Assembly: GCA_048772705.1 (NCBI GenBank)
Contig: JBLWGC010000102.1
Location: forward strand, 33,382-97,381
Direction of reading: 5' to 3'
Source: Leidyana gryllorum EB-2025a
Lineage: Eukaryota > Apicomplexa
Length of the DNA: 64,000 nt
Each line of letters opens with the position of its first letter. Within the stretch, counting starts at the first letter, position 1. This document shows, in pieces, positions 18,579 through 28,769 of the stretch. A program made the translations under genes and the position numbers. Below the pieces are notes generated by a model. That model ran no database searches and was not told the origin of the DNA. It saw only the letters and a list, made by a program, of their open reading frames with translations.

Positions 18579-21381
18579 TCTGTGTCTTTCGTTGTGTACG
18601 AGATTGCGACCCGACTACGTGTGTTTATGTTGCCAGTATTATCATGTCCATTCGTCGTAAGATATATGATGCGCGAGGTAACAGCTTCGTATGTTTATCA
18701 ATGGCTGAGAACAAAGTTGATTCACGCCTCTCTTGAGCACCATTATGCTCGAAAATGATACCGACGACAATTTCAGGATCGGATATGCTGCACAGTTGTC
18801 TCTTCCAGGGTCACACATGGATAATCACAGGTGATAATAGAGCGGGCGCGCGCATATACACGCACACTCACACACGCACACACACAGGGCGACGGATGAG
18901 CAAGCAGCGTCCGGGGGAGTCAATAAGAACTCGTGAGTGTAGATTCTCTTCGCAACAGCCAAGAAAGTCAGTCCTTTGTGCGCGCAACGTAGGGTTTCCG
19001 TCAGCAGCATGTGGACTGTGAATCATAAGCGGCAGCAGCAGCAACCGCAATCACACCCAGTGTAGGTATACAATGCGTTAGAGAAAACGCAGCATTCTTA
19101 ACCTTCTGTTCGTCGGTGGTATTGTGAAAATCAGTGTGGTGAGGGGATTTGTAGTAGTGGGATCTCAGCCAGGTGGGGTCGTGATAGATTTATGGTGATT
19201 ATCGCGTCATCATGAGTGATACTTTATGAGTGAGTGGGGGGTCTCCGATGTCCATCCAAGTAGCGAAAGTATAATCAAGCCAGTGCCTTTCAGCGGTTGG
19301 CGATGGCTGCGTCTTGCTACGACAAATTAACTTTCGATTAAGAAAGATATTCGGGGTGGATAACGGGTTGGCCATTTGAGCAAGAGTAAGAGAAGTCCAA
19401 TCTGATTGATACTTCCGAATGGACAAATGTTCTTTCCTTCTTCAATCGATGATAACCGTATGTAATCTGACAAGTAAAGTGTGTGTCTGTCTTGTCGCTT
19501 GATTTCATTTTACTCCATTCAGTCGCTTGCCTTAGTCAGGTTCACAAAAGTGTCGAGGGAATGGAATAGAAGATTCTCTTCGCTTTTACCTTCTCCAAAG
19601 ATTGAGAAGAAAGACTGTAGTTGTGTAGGAATGCAGTCCAGTGTAAAATGTGTGTGAGTGTGATTAATGAGAGATGAGATGAGAGGAGAGAGGGAGATTG
19701 AGACACAAGAGAGAGAGTGGGTTTGAGTGAGTGTACGAACGATTGAATGCGTGAGTGAGGGAGAGGAACAAATGATCGGCGTTAGTCTCCCATCACTTTG
19801 AGTATTAAGTGTAAGTTTGTCTCGCTCTCTCTTTCCCTCGCTCAATCTCTCGTCTCTCTCCAGTCTCAGTCATATTCTTGTCTTTATAGTCTTGTTTGAG
19901 ATTATCCTTTTCGCGAGCTGATCATTTGATCTAATGTGAGTTGTCGGTCAGGACAAAAGTCGAGAACAGTGGGATGTCTTGGTCTTGATAGGGAGTGTCA
20001 TTGATACTTTGTTGGATGTGGCAGTTTCGGATGTTGCAGTAGCAGCTTGGCGACTTGGGCTTGGCGTGGACGGAAAGTTCGAGGTGGCGAACGTTGGGCG
20101 AAAAGCAAAGACGGACAGCAGGGTAAAGGATATGGAAGGTCACCAATCGACTTGCGACTGAGCAATCCCATACCGGATTTAACGTGGAGGTGGTGTGGCA
20201 ACCCTTTACATTTGGAAGCTGCCTGCACCCACACCGACAACGTAGAGTCCATTTCATATATGGATAGTAGCTTGAGTATACCGCTCGGAGAGTTTATCGC
20301 ACATACACATAGATGTGATACGGGACGGACGGGCGTACTCTTCATCTTCACCTTCCTGTTTCTTGTTGTGTAGTGGTGTATGTATGTGATAATATACGTG
20401 GATTTGGAGTCGGCAAGCGCTGAAGCTATCCCAAACGGGCTCGATTGCGCTCGCTCGCTTGGAGTATCGGATCAGCAGATACCCAGAATATATAATATAC
20501 GTACTTCTTCATCCTCGTGGAAGCAGCTGATTATGCGATCCTCCCCGCGCGGGAGGCTCCTTTCTCTTCTCTCACACAAAGACGCAACATCCAATATCTC
20601 TACAGAGAGAGAGACTGACGGTTGACTCTTTGGAGACAGAGAGATGTAGTTAGTAATGAACGGTTTCTCTTGAGGTATCGAGGAGAAGCGCCAGTTACCA
20701 GAGATGCCTTCTAATCGAACGACCAAATGGGTGGAATATTCATGTGTTAGTAGTAGTGATAATAATAGTAGTAGTAGTAGTAGTAGTACTTGCGTGTGTG
20801 TCAAGTCAGCCAACCCGCTCGCTCACTCCCGCGACTGACTGTGGCTCGAGATCGCTCTGGTAGGGGGAGGTGCGGGTGACGACGTACTCATATCAGTCTT
20901 GTCCTCAGATTGTGTGCGAGGTTGGATCTATGGATTCTTCGAGTGTAAGTGTGTGTGTGAGAGTCTCTCCTTGTGGGCTCGCAATATAGTGGAGTACATC
21001 ATGTATCCGCCGCCAGGTCCGGACGGAGGTCCGAGGAGGGGAGGCAACATATCGCGCGCACACTCACAGTGGGAGACTTTGTTTCTTCATCGGTAGTAAT
21101 TGGGTATCTGGTTGATCTTCCTTGCAGTGGTAACATGTATTTTGATTGTTATAGGTGGGCTGTCGTCCTCGTCGTCCAAGTCGTAGTAGTTAGTATTAGG
21201 AGGGAAGCGAAGTGTCTCTCGTCGTATGTGTCTTATATATATAACTCCGAGGGGTACAAGCGATACACAAAGTGATGACGACATATAGGTCATCAATTGT
21301 GGAAGTAGATGACCCTGTAAAAAAGCGCCGTCGTTCGTTTGTTCGTTCCATCCATTCCAGCCAAGTCGCCTCACTGCTCGC
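18579..21381. other. Gene-poor, microsatellite-rich block of about 2.8 kb
   Basis: The longest stretch without a supportable protein gene in the window. Open frames here are short and mostly translate simple sequence: CACA/CTCACA near 18855-18888, GAGA/GTGTGAG near 19640-19730, and GAGAGAGA plus AGT runs near 20600-20790, including about eight AGT/TAG trinucleotides around 20766-20789. It may hold long UTRs of the neighbouring CCCH gene, a non-coding RNA, or spacer. I see no tRNA or rRNA-like signal. Confidence 0.45.
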
Positions 21382-22059
21382 TCAGTAGAGGGTAGAAGCA
21401 TTGGCGGCGTCCCAAGGCTGGGCCGCAAGCTGTTGCTCTAGTTCCTGCAGCAACAAAGTATCAAGAGAGGGAGGTTGCGGAGGCGCTGCACTATTAACGA
21501 GGTACTCCTCTAGTGCGGCAATCAACAACGAGACTTGGACATCCTCGGAGTAGGCATCACTGTTTGTCGGTGAGGAGTCGGCATCCTCGGAACCTGCACC
21601 ACCCAGACCGTAACTACTGCTGGTGTCGGTCTGATAATCTCGGGGTGTCTGGGGCTGCACAACCGGATTGACCTGAGGTCGAAGCTCAGCAAGACCGTGA
21701 GCGTGACGGCATGCCGCTCCAGCGTAACAATCTCCCCGAACCCAGTACCGGCAAATGGTGACCTTGTAAAAGTCCTCAGTCGAACGCAACTCGCGACGAC
21801 CATGAGCCCACTTGCAGTGCTGGTCCGTGCACTTGCCCTTAATATAGTTCGTGCAGAGTTTCGTCTTCTTCAGGTCAGGCGGATCGCGCAGTTCCGCCTG
21901 ACTATGAGCGTAATTGCACATATCCCCGCGGGGACAACGTCGGTGCGGACCGAAAAGAGACGGACACAACTTTGTCTTGAAGTGCTGACCGATTGTGGGT
22001 TGACGGGCCACTGGCACGCTGCCTCGCTGCGTGCGTAGGGCTTGCGGCAACACACTCAT
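21382..22059 (-). CDS. Triple CCCH zinc-finger RNA-binding protein
   Basis: Intronless, 225 aa. Three CCCH fingers lie in residues about 28-125, each with the C-x(n)-C-x5-C-x3-H layout and a lead-in 'KTKLC'-type motif: FKTKLCPSLFGPHRRCPRGD with CNYAH, TKLCTNYIKGKCTDQHCKWAH, and VTICRYWVRGDCYAGAACRH. Such proteins bind AU- or U-rich mRNA and regulate stability or translation; triple-finger forms are common in alveolates. The C-terminal third is acidic/serine-rich and ends in glutamine/leucine-rich helices (LLLQELEQQLAAQ) that may be a protein-binding region. ATG at 22057-22059, head to head with a two-TM gene 115 bp away. Confidence 0.85.
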   Translation of the reverse strand: MSVLPQALRTQRGSVPVARQPTIGQHFKTKLCPSLFGPHRRCPRGDMCNYAHSQAELRDPPDLKKTKLCTNYIKGKCTDQHCKWAHGRRELRSTEDFYKVTICRYWVRGDCYAGAACRHAHGLAELRPQVNPVVQPQTPRDYQTDTSSSYGLGGAGSEDADSSPTNSDAYSEDVQVSLLIAALEEYLVNSAAPPQPPSLDTLLLQELEQQLAAQPWDAANASTLY

Positions 22060-22174
22060 CGTACAGATGGGCTCGCTTGCGATATTCCTTCACAAAAAAA
22101 ATGATCGTTTATCAATAAACCATAGCCCGCACCCGTGTTTGTGATCGCACCGGCCGGCCGGAAATCCCCCCCTA

Positions 22175-22721
22175 ATGACACAGCACGGGGTGGCCTCGGT
22201 CTCAACCATACCGACCTCTCCCTCATCTACCGTATCACCGCCTTTGTGCTCTTCTTGTGCCGCAAAAAAGCCTTATCATCACAAACTACTGCCCGACACC
22301 TCTTGTAGTAGCACCGAACTAGGAGGCGCCAACGCTGAGGACTCCCAGTTCGTTCCGTCAGACGCCATTCTCATTAACACTGGTCGAGACGGCTCCGATG
22401 TGCAGAACGAAGAACTGCCACCCTGGCTCGCTGGATTAGGTGAGATATGCACCCCAACGGGTTTTCCAACCTTTTTCAGAGCTGGGCCTCACCTTCGTCG
22501 TAGTGGTCAGCCTCTGGGGAACCATAGTAAGTTAATCGCACACGTGTGCTCGAGATTCCTGTCGCAAGGATGTTTGTGCCGAGCTACTCAGCTTTGACAT
22601 ATTGGCACTGGAGATCGCCGCGTACGGTGGCTTCGTTCTCCTGTCATTGATAGTGCTCTACGCGTGCAATCAGTGCTTGCGAACCAAAATGTCACTGAGT
22701 AATGCTCTGAGCAGAATCTGA
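22175..22721 (+). CDS. Unknown protein with two C-terminal transmembrane segments
   Basis: Three exons; introns 22440..22479 (40 nt) and 22527..22568 (42 nt), both in phase. About 154 aa. The N-terminal 90 residues are Ser/Thr/Pro-rich without a signal peptide. Splicing then produces two hydrophobic segments: LGLTFVVVVSLWGTIDV and IAAYGGFVLLSLIVLYAC, followed by a short basic tail. Without splicing the frame instead reads unrelated residues to a stop at 22597, so the splice-dependent membrane region supports the model. Family not recognised. Confidence 0.55.
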
Positions 22722-22930
22722 AGGCTGGTGCCTTCGCTATCGCGAACGCGGTCTGACGTCGTCGCGAAGACCGATACATATTCTCAATGGAATGCTTATT
22801 CTTAATTGCTTGATTTGTTACACCGCGGGCAAGGCTGCTGAAGACGCGAAGACGCACATTGTATAACTGAACCCGAAAATCGCCAATCGATGGAGACCGG
22901 GGTACTGCCAAGTTTCAGATCTATGCTTGC

Positions 22931-25900
22931 CTAATCGTCCTTCCACACTATGGTGTTCCGATGGAGCCTTCGTGCCAGAGCAGCTGAGTCATGTACCAGG
23001 TGTATCGCAGCAGCATTATGAGCCGCACTAAAGCGTAGCTGCTCCAGGTCAAGTCCCAGCATAAAGGAACCTGGAGGAAGATCGTCCAAATATTCTCCAA
23101 TCATAGCAGCAGCCTCCTTTTCTGACTCTGCAGCCATATATGCCGCGCGAGATGTGGGTTTGAAGAGTCCTTCAGATGCAGCGGATGTTTGTGATACCGC
23201 GATCAAGGGATCAATGCCCCAAAGACCTTGGGTTGCACCCACTAACGGTCTGTCGTTAACCTTTTTGGACCAACGCACTCTAGCCTGAATCTGAGTATAC
23301 ATTCTGAAGCTTGTTTTGGCCATCAGCAACGCAAGGCCCAATCTTCCTTGAGGGACATCGTTGAGCTTTTTGTACCCCATGGGCAGCTGTAGGTGCGCTT
23401 CTATGCCCGCTGGAGGATACTGAGACAGTGCCCACTTGAGCAAGATGGCTACAACCGAGGGTGTGCGGAATCTGCTGGTGAGTAAAAGGTCACATTGTGC
23501 CTCCATCATCGCCAGCAGGGTTTCGCTTTTCGCTTTGCCTTTGTCAATGAGGTCAAGCGCCTCTTGATATCCCGTTATCGCCAAATGCTGGAGCGCGAGT
23601 TGATGATATGCGCGGCTTTGGTTATACTTTCTCTCCGCTTCGAAATATCTCCGGATCATCTGAATATAGTCGCTGACAATGGCATTGAGACAGGAAGCCA
23701 GCGAGTCGGCTAGCCATTCCTTGGTGACCAGTCCGTCTTCGGGGGCTTGGAACCCTTCTTTTAGAAGGGCTGCTTGCACTTGATCGAGGAAAGATTTGCC
23801 GTGATCGAGTTGCCCGCTTCGTATGATACGCCGAGCCTTCTCAATACTCCACTGTTGCAGACGAGAGACCAGAAGTCGTCGATTCTCTTTTCTTAAGCGT
23901 TCGTGTCGTTTTAGGAGAGCGAAGCCCCGCAGTACAACTTGATGGCGATCTTGTACCCCTCGGGAGGTGCTGAACCCCAGTGAGCAAGTGGTCAAGCACA
24001 AGCTCGCGACACTATTGCTTGGCTTCATATGCACTGCTCGAATATACTCAGCCACTGCATACGGCCATCTCATACTGAGAAGGCAGTAATGTGCAGCCAT
24101 CATTGTGAGGCCGAAGGAATGAGGGAATTCCATTAGATGTCTGGTGCACCAAGCTCGGTTGAAGCTGATAATGTCACGCTCGGGGGACGCTGAGATACTT
24201 TTGACGGCGTGATGGGCGAAGGTCTCGGTGAAGAGGAGAGACGCATATATACTGAGGCATTCACCGAATAGTGATTCGTCGGCGGATGTCAATTGTTGCG
24301 ATGCTGACCGTTTGAGTAGAATTCGAATGACAGGAAGAAGGAATTTGAGCCGAACTCGACTCAATGCTATTCTCATGAGCTCTCCGTCAAGGCTGAGTTT
24401 CAAACTCAAGCGACTCATCCGATTCTTGAAGGAAGCTCGCCCCTTAGCGTAGTCTCCACTGACTTGCGCCCGACTGAATCGCAGGGACATGAGACTGGAC
24501 TCTATGAGCTCGACAGCAAGTCTGCCCATTTTCTCCTGTGCTAACATTCGAGCCCCGTGCTCCATAAGATATGTATAGTCTGACCAGCCAATCTCATCTT
24601 CGAGACTGGACAACTCGAGATCTGATCGCAACTTGCTGTGGTAGGATACAGTGTGTGCGTAGCCCTTCTCGACTCGGATCCTCCTTCGTCGTATTTCAGT
24701 CTTCATATCTTTGGGTCGCAATTTCATGACAAACTTTTGCTCGACTTGGCGGTCGACTGCCTCGAGATCGTCGTCCTCGCCACCAAAATCAGTGTCTGAT
24801 TTGGCTGCGGCCAAAGTCGCTTCGCGAACTTTCTTGGCATCATCGCTTAATATAGTGTCAAAATCCTTAAAGCTGTCTTCGACCAGTCCCTGCTCCTTGG
24901 CCAGGTGACGAGAAACCTGCTGAGCCCTCATTTTGCTCGAAGCTGACAATATGCGGCGCATGTCGAAGGTCGTATCGCGAACCAGAAGTACAAACTCGCT
25001 GATCCATGTGCAACGCCAGAGTCTATGGAAGTAGCGGAGAACTCTTCCGCACGCCTCGTCTCCACATCGTGAACAGATGTGGGTGCCTCCACCATCTCTG
25101 AAGGTGGGAGGCTGTTCTTTGAGCGCTCGAAGCATTGAGAGATAGTCCAACGGAGCCGTTGAGTCACACCCGGCGTAATAGAGAGCTCGAAGCATTGGAG
25201 GCAGCAGAGCCATCACTGTCTGTGCGTCCACAGTGGGTCGGGGTAAAGCATCTAATCCAGATTTACGGATCCAATCCTCGGCAATACTCAAACACTCCAA
25301 CTCCTCCGCGGCACGCGCCAACAGTCGTAAGCTCACACTCAACCGCGTGATCAGAGTCCGTCGGACTTCTTGCGGTATAGCTGGAGGGATAGGGGCTAAG
25401 TTGCTGCCCACCTCGAGTTGATGGATTCGATGGTCGAGAGTGACAGCTGTTACACTGTCATTGAAGTCTGTCAATATGTCTCGTCGTCGTCCAGACAATG
25501 TGTTTGGCGCTGCGTTGCCCTCCGTCTGCTCTTCAAGATGAGCCAAAACCTCGAACAACAAAAGTCTCGCCTCGAGATCGCGGACACGTTCCTCGACATT
25601 GGGGGTGGTATGGCGTCCGCGAGGTATCACCGATTCCAGGAAGAGTGCTGCCTGTTCGAAATCCTTGAGCTGTATATGACACTTGGCCACGCGTAGCCAA
25701 AAGTCGCTATTTTGATGGGCGGACATCGACTTCTCAATTGTTTTGTAACACGTCAAAGCGCGTGCGGGGTCGCCAGCCTCCAGATATGCGTCGGCCAAGA
25801 CCACAAAGAGTTTGTTAGAGGGGGGATTCTTGGGCGTAGACGAGGACGAGGGGTCCCCAGTTGTCAAGCGACCCCAAACACAGTCGATGAACTCGTCTCT

Positions 25901-27295
25901 GATGCCATCGAGTCCTTCGATGTCTTTGATGGTGAGAGATGGCTCCTGAGTTGCGTTCAGGGCGGCGGCTCGTTCGGATCGGATCATTTCATCAGCACCC
26001 GACCGGGCAATGGTTGCTAAAGGCTGTCCCGTTGCGAGTCTTCTCAATCTGATCATACACGCTGCCAGGCGCACTGCGGTACCGATCGGAAGATCAGATG
26101 ACGGATTGGCACACGTGAATCTTGCGAACTGGCAGCCCACTCTCTCAGCTTCCGCCCACATACTCTGCTCCATACAAACTCCCATGAGGAGTTCCAATAC
26201 GTTCCAATCGACCGATATAGGCTTATCCGGGAGCAGTCGGAAGAACTCATTGTCTTTCAAGTGGTGGAACAAGCTAAGCCTCTCCTGTCGGGGGAGGCAT
26301 GCGGCCGCTCCCACTTGGAGCATCTCGAGCGCTTGGTGGAATCTGTGTAATTGGTAGAGAGCTTTGGCAGTCTCAGTGATAATATGGCCGTCTCCCGGAT
26401 AGTGATATAAGATTTTGGTAAAGTATCGGGCCGCTCGGTGAAAGTCTAACCGTCTATGAAAGATCTCAGCGAGTTTATAACAGACATCGGGATCGCACTC
26501 TTTGGGATTGCGGTTGAAGGGACAGACTCGGCGGTAACAGTACATTGCTGTGTCATCGTCCATCAGTTCGTAGGCAAAGTCCCCCACTTTTCGCCAGGCC
26601 TCCATGTCCGTCTTGACATAGAGAGCAGCCAAGAAGTACGAAACCAATGCCTTTGTCTTCTCTCCCGAACTCTCGTAGATATTGCCCAAAAGTTGAAGTG
26701 GGTCGTGAGCCCCGGGGCACATTGCTATGCACGCTTCCAGGGCTTTGACAGCTTCGGCTTCCCGGTCTTTTTGGCCCTCGGCAGATACATCCAAGTAGAG
26801 TTCCTGAGCTTTTTGGTACAAAGCCTTGGCCTCCTCGTTCATCACAGATGGCGTAGCGACGCTCCGCCTCTTCTGTTTGCCGATTTCCTTGAGAGGTTTG
26901 CTGAAGAGCGGCATCTTGCGGCGTCTTCGCCGTTTCTCCCTGCGTCGAGCCGTTCTCTTGTCAGGTTCTATACCGAAGAGTTCTTCCTCCAATTCTGTAT
27001 CACTGGCGTCAGTCTCCTCGTCATAACGAGGGAGAGCGAGCGCCGCCTGTGTCTGGGGTTGCGAGGGCAGACGATTGAGGGCGGTGACCTGTCTGAAGGC
27101 CCGATCATCGGTATCATCTTCGTCAGACTCTTGAAGGTCATTGGATGATACGTCCTCTGAACTCGATTCTTCTACCAAATCGCTTTCCACCCAGGACTCG
27201 TCAGATTGCTCTACAACGAACTCGTTTTCCGATAAAGGCTCATTCTCAGCCCTGAGCCACTCAGCGTTCGGGGCCCGCCTTCTCTTGCGGTCCAT
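22931..27295 (-). CDS. TFIIIC TPR subunit (tau131/Sfc4/GTF3C3 type)
   Basis: Nuclear subunit of general factor TFIIIC, which recruits TFIIIB to tRNA and 5S genes for RNA polymerase III. Intronless, 1454 aa. A long acidic N-terminus (residues about 15-115) is followed by basic runs (RREKRRRRRKM), then TPRs beginning with EEAKALYQKAQELYLDV and ALEACIAMCPGAHDPLQLLG, then YESSGEKTKALVSYFLAALY, DTAMYCYRRVCPFN, and CYKLAEIFHRRLDFHRAARY. This acidic-N plus two TPR blocks separated by a long linker (with KLRPKDMKTEIRRRRIR) is the tau131 layout, and the last repeat (SAAHNAAAIHLVHDSAALAR) resembles the family's C-terminus. Length is larger than human GTF3C3 (886 aa) or yeast Tfc4 (1025 aa). The start at 27293-27295 is a clean ATG. 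Confidence 0.8.
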   Translation of the reverse strand: MDRKRRRAPNAEWLRAENEPLSENEFVVEQSDESWVESDLVEESSSEDVSSNDLQESDEDDTDDRAFRQVTALNRLPSQPQTQAALALPRYDEETDASDTELEEELFGIEPDKRTARRREKRRRRRKMPLFSKPLKEIGKQKRRSVATPSVMNEEAKALYQKAQELYLDVSAEGQKDREAEAVKALEACIAMCPGAHDPLQLLGNIYESSGEKTKALVSYFLAALYVKTDMEAWRKVGDFAYELMDDDTAMYCYRRVCPFNRNPKECDPDVCYKLAEIFHRRLDFHRAARYFTKILYHYPGDGHIITETAKALYQLHRFHQALEMLQVGAAACLPRQERLSLFHHLKDNEFFRLLPDKPISVDWNVLELLMGVCMEQSMWAEAERVGCQFARFTCANPSSDLPIGTAVRLAACMIRLRRLATGQPLATIARSGADEMIRSERAAALNATQEPSLTIKDIEGLDGIRDEFIDCVWGRLTTGDPSSSSTPKNPPSNKLFVVLADAYLEAGDPARALTCYKTIEKSMSAHQNSDFWLRVAKCHIQLKDFEQAALFLESVIPRGRHTTPNVEERVRDLEARLLLFEVLAHLEEQTEGNAAPNTLSGRRRDILTDFNDSVTAVTLDHRIHQLEVGSNLAPIPPAIPQEVRRTLITRLSVSLRLLARAAEELECLSIAEDWIRKSGLDALPRPTVDAQTVMALLPPMLRALYYAGCDSTAPLDYLSMLRALKEQPPTFRDGGGTHICSRCGDEACGRVLRYFHRLWRCTWISEFVLLVRDTTFDMRRILSASSKMRAQQVSRHLAKEQGLVEDSFKDFDTILSDDAKKVREATLAAAKSDTDFGGEDDDLEAVDRQVEQKFVMKLRPKDMKTEIRRRRIRVEKGYAHTVSYHSKLRSDLELSSLEDEIGWSDYTYLMEHGARMLAQEKMGRLAVELIESSLMSLRFSRAQVSGDYAKGRASFKNRMSRLSLKLSLDGELMRIALSRVRLKFLLPVIRILLKRSASQQLTSADESLFGECLSIYASLLFTETFAHHAVKSISASPERDIISFNRAWCTRHLMEFPHSFGLTMMAAHYCLLSMRWPYAVAEYIRAVHMKPSNSVASLCLTTCSLGFSTSRGVQDRHQVVLRGFALLKRHERLRKENRRLLVSRLQQWSIEKARRIIRSGQLDHGKSFLDQVQAALLKEGFQAPEDGLVTKEWLADSLASCLNAIVSDYIQMIRRYFEAERKYNQSRAYHQLALQHLAITGYQEALDLIDKGKAKSETLLAMMEAQCDLLLTSRFRTPSVVAILLKWALSQYPPAGIEAHLQLPMGYKKLNDVPQGRLGLALLMAKTSFRMYTQIQARVRWSKKVNDRPLVGATQGLWGIDPLIAVSQTSAASEGLFKPTSRAAYMAAESEKEAAAMIGEYLDDLPPGSFMLGLDLEQLRFSAAHNAAAIHLVHDSAALARRLHRNTIVWKDD

Positions 27296-27326
27296 TTTTC
27301 TTTTCAGCAGGCAGGCAAAAAAGAGA

Positions 27327-28673
27327 TCAGCACTTCTGTGAAGTTACATGGTGGTCGTGCAATTGAGGGGCCCTGGCGGTACCTCCCACCTCTTGGAGGT
27401 GCTGACAGGCTTCGATAATGGTGTCATAGAGCTCTGTGATGACATTGGAATTGAGATGCGGCCGGACAACAACTCTCAGACAGGCCACCGACTCGGCATG
27501 GGGTGGCATGGTATAAGCCGAGATGATCCAGCCTCGGAGGCGAACACGCTCCGATATGTCAAAAACGGTGTAGCGATCACTCTTCAACAGGGCAACAGCC
27601 ACAACTGGGATTCGGATTTGATCTCCGAGGCTTCTGAATAAACCCGACGTCACCAGTCGATCTCTGAGCTGTTTTGCATTCTTCAGTGCTGCGGACATTA
27701 TGTCTCGGTACCCATTGAAGCCGAGTCGGATAAAGTTGTAATATTGATAGGCTACCTGAAAGGAATTCCGGCTGAAATTGAGGGTAGCGGTCAATTCCTC
27801 TCCACCGAGATAGTTCACATAGAAGGCCAATTCCTCGGGGAAGCAGTCCCTACTTCGCCACACAATCCATCCCAAACCAGGGGGCACCAGTCCGAATTTG
27901 TGTCCAGATGCATTGATACTCAGAACACGTGGCAAACGGAAGTCCCATTCAACAGATGGGTGCACGAACGGGTTCACAAATCCACCACTCGCACCATCGA
28001 TATGCATAGGTACATACACACCAGTGCGTTCTTCGAACATATCCAGCCAGTCATGAATGCCCACAATGTCGTCATCTTCTCCCGTCAATGTTTGTCCTGC
28101 TATAGCAACCACACCGATCGTATTCTCATCTACCAATCCACGCAAGTTGTCGGGACCCAATGCAAAGGAGGTTGAGGACACAGGAGCATATCTTGGTTCC
28201 ACCTCGAAGAAACAGCAAAACTTCTTCCATACAACCTGGACACTGGCACCCATCACCAGATTAGGCCTACTCGTGTCCCGCTTCTCCTTGAGGGCTGTTT
28301 GTCTCCACTTCCGCTTCAAGGCCAGCCCTCCCAACATACACGCCTCTGAACTACCAACTGTTGCGGCACCGAATATCGCAACACCCCTCGGACCGTTCCA
28401 CAGCCGGTGGATCCACTTGATGCATTGCCGCTCCATACGCAAAATCTGTGGGTACATGTCATGGTCAACATAGTTCTTCAGCAAGTGTTCCTTAGCCAGT
28501 TTCAAAGCTGGTGAGTCTAGAAAGGTTGTCACAAATGATGAAAGGTTCTGAGCCGGCCGGGCATCCCCCCAGCTCTCAGCCTGTACGATTGCGTATGCAA
28601 CATCCCCTGGCACACCCTCTGCAGGCAGTTGATGCTCATCAAGTCCTTCGTTGTAGGCGATTGCAGAGAACAT
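27327..28673 (-). CDS. Glutamate decarboxylase (PLP-dependent)
   Basis: Converts glutamate to GABA and CO2, consuming a proton. It resembles GadB/plant-type enzymes over its length: QNLSSFVTTFLDSPALKLA, NYVDHDMYPQILRMERQCIK, TVGSSEACMLGGLALKRKWR, NLVMGASVQVVWKKFC, DENTIGVVAIAGQTLTGEDD, MHIDGASGGFVNPFVHPSVE, then the PLP lysine motif SINASGHKFGLVPPGLGW and YLGGEELTATLNFSRNSFQV. The best in-frame ATG is 28671-28673, giving about 448 aa; ten more codons are open upstream without an ATG. No C-terminal Trp/Lys calmodulin-binding tail of the plant type is seen. The stop lies 31 nt from the TFIIIC start, same strand. Confidence 0.93.
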   Translation of the reverse strand: MFSAIAYNEGLDEHQLPAEGVPGDVAYAIVQAESWGDARPAQNLSSFVTTFLDSPALKLAKEHLLKNYVDHDMYPQILRMERQCIKWIHRLWNGPRGVAIFGAATVGSSEACMLGGLALKRKWRQTALKEKRDTSRPNLVMGASVQVVWKKFCCFFEVEPRYAPVSSTSFALGPDNLRGLVDENTIGVVAIAGQTLTGEDDDIVGIHDWLDMFEERTGVYVPMHIDGASGGFVNPFVHPSVEWDFRLPRVLSINASGHKFGLVPPGLGWIVWRSRDCFPEELAFYVNYLGGEELTATLNFSRNSFQVAYQYYNFIRLGFNGYRDIMSAALKNAKQLRDRLVTSGLFRSLGDQIRIPVVAVALLKSDRYTVFDISERVRLRGWIISAYTMPPHAESVACLRVVVRPHLNSNVITELYDTIIEACQHLQEVGGTARAPQLHDHHVTSQKC

Positions 28674-28769
28674 TGCATGCACCCAAGGGCTCAGCGGAAC
28701 CAACCGTCAATGGGAAACCTGGGGCATGCATTGGAAGCCGGTATCCACCAAGAAAATCACATACGGAGA

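Noticed and set aside
22931-27295. Several plus-strand frames of 60-230 codons within the TFIIIC gene.
   Set aside because: All are antisense shadows of the long TPR frame.
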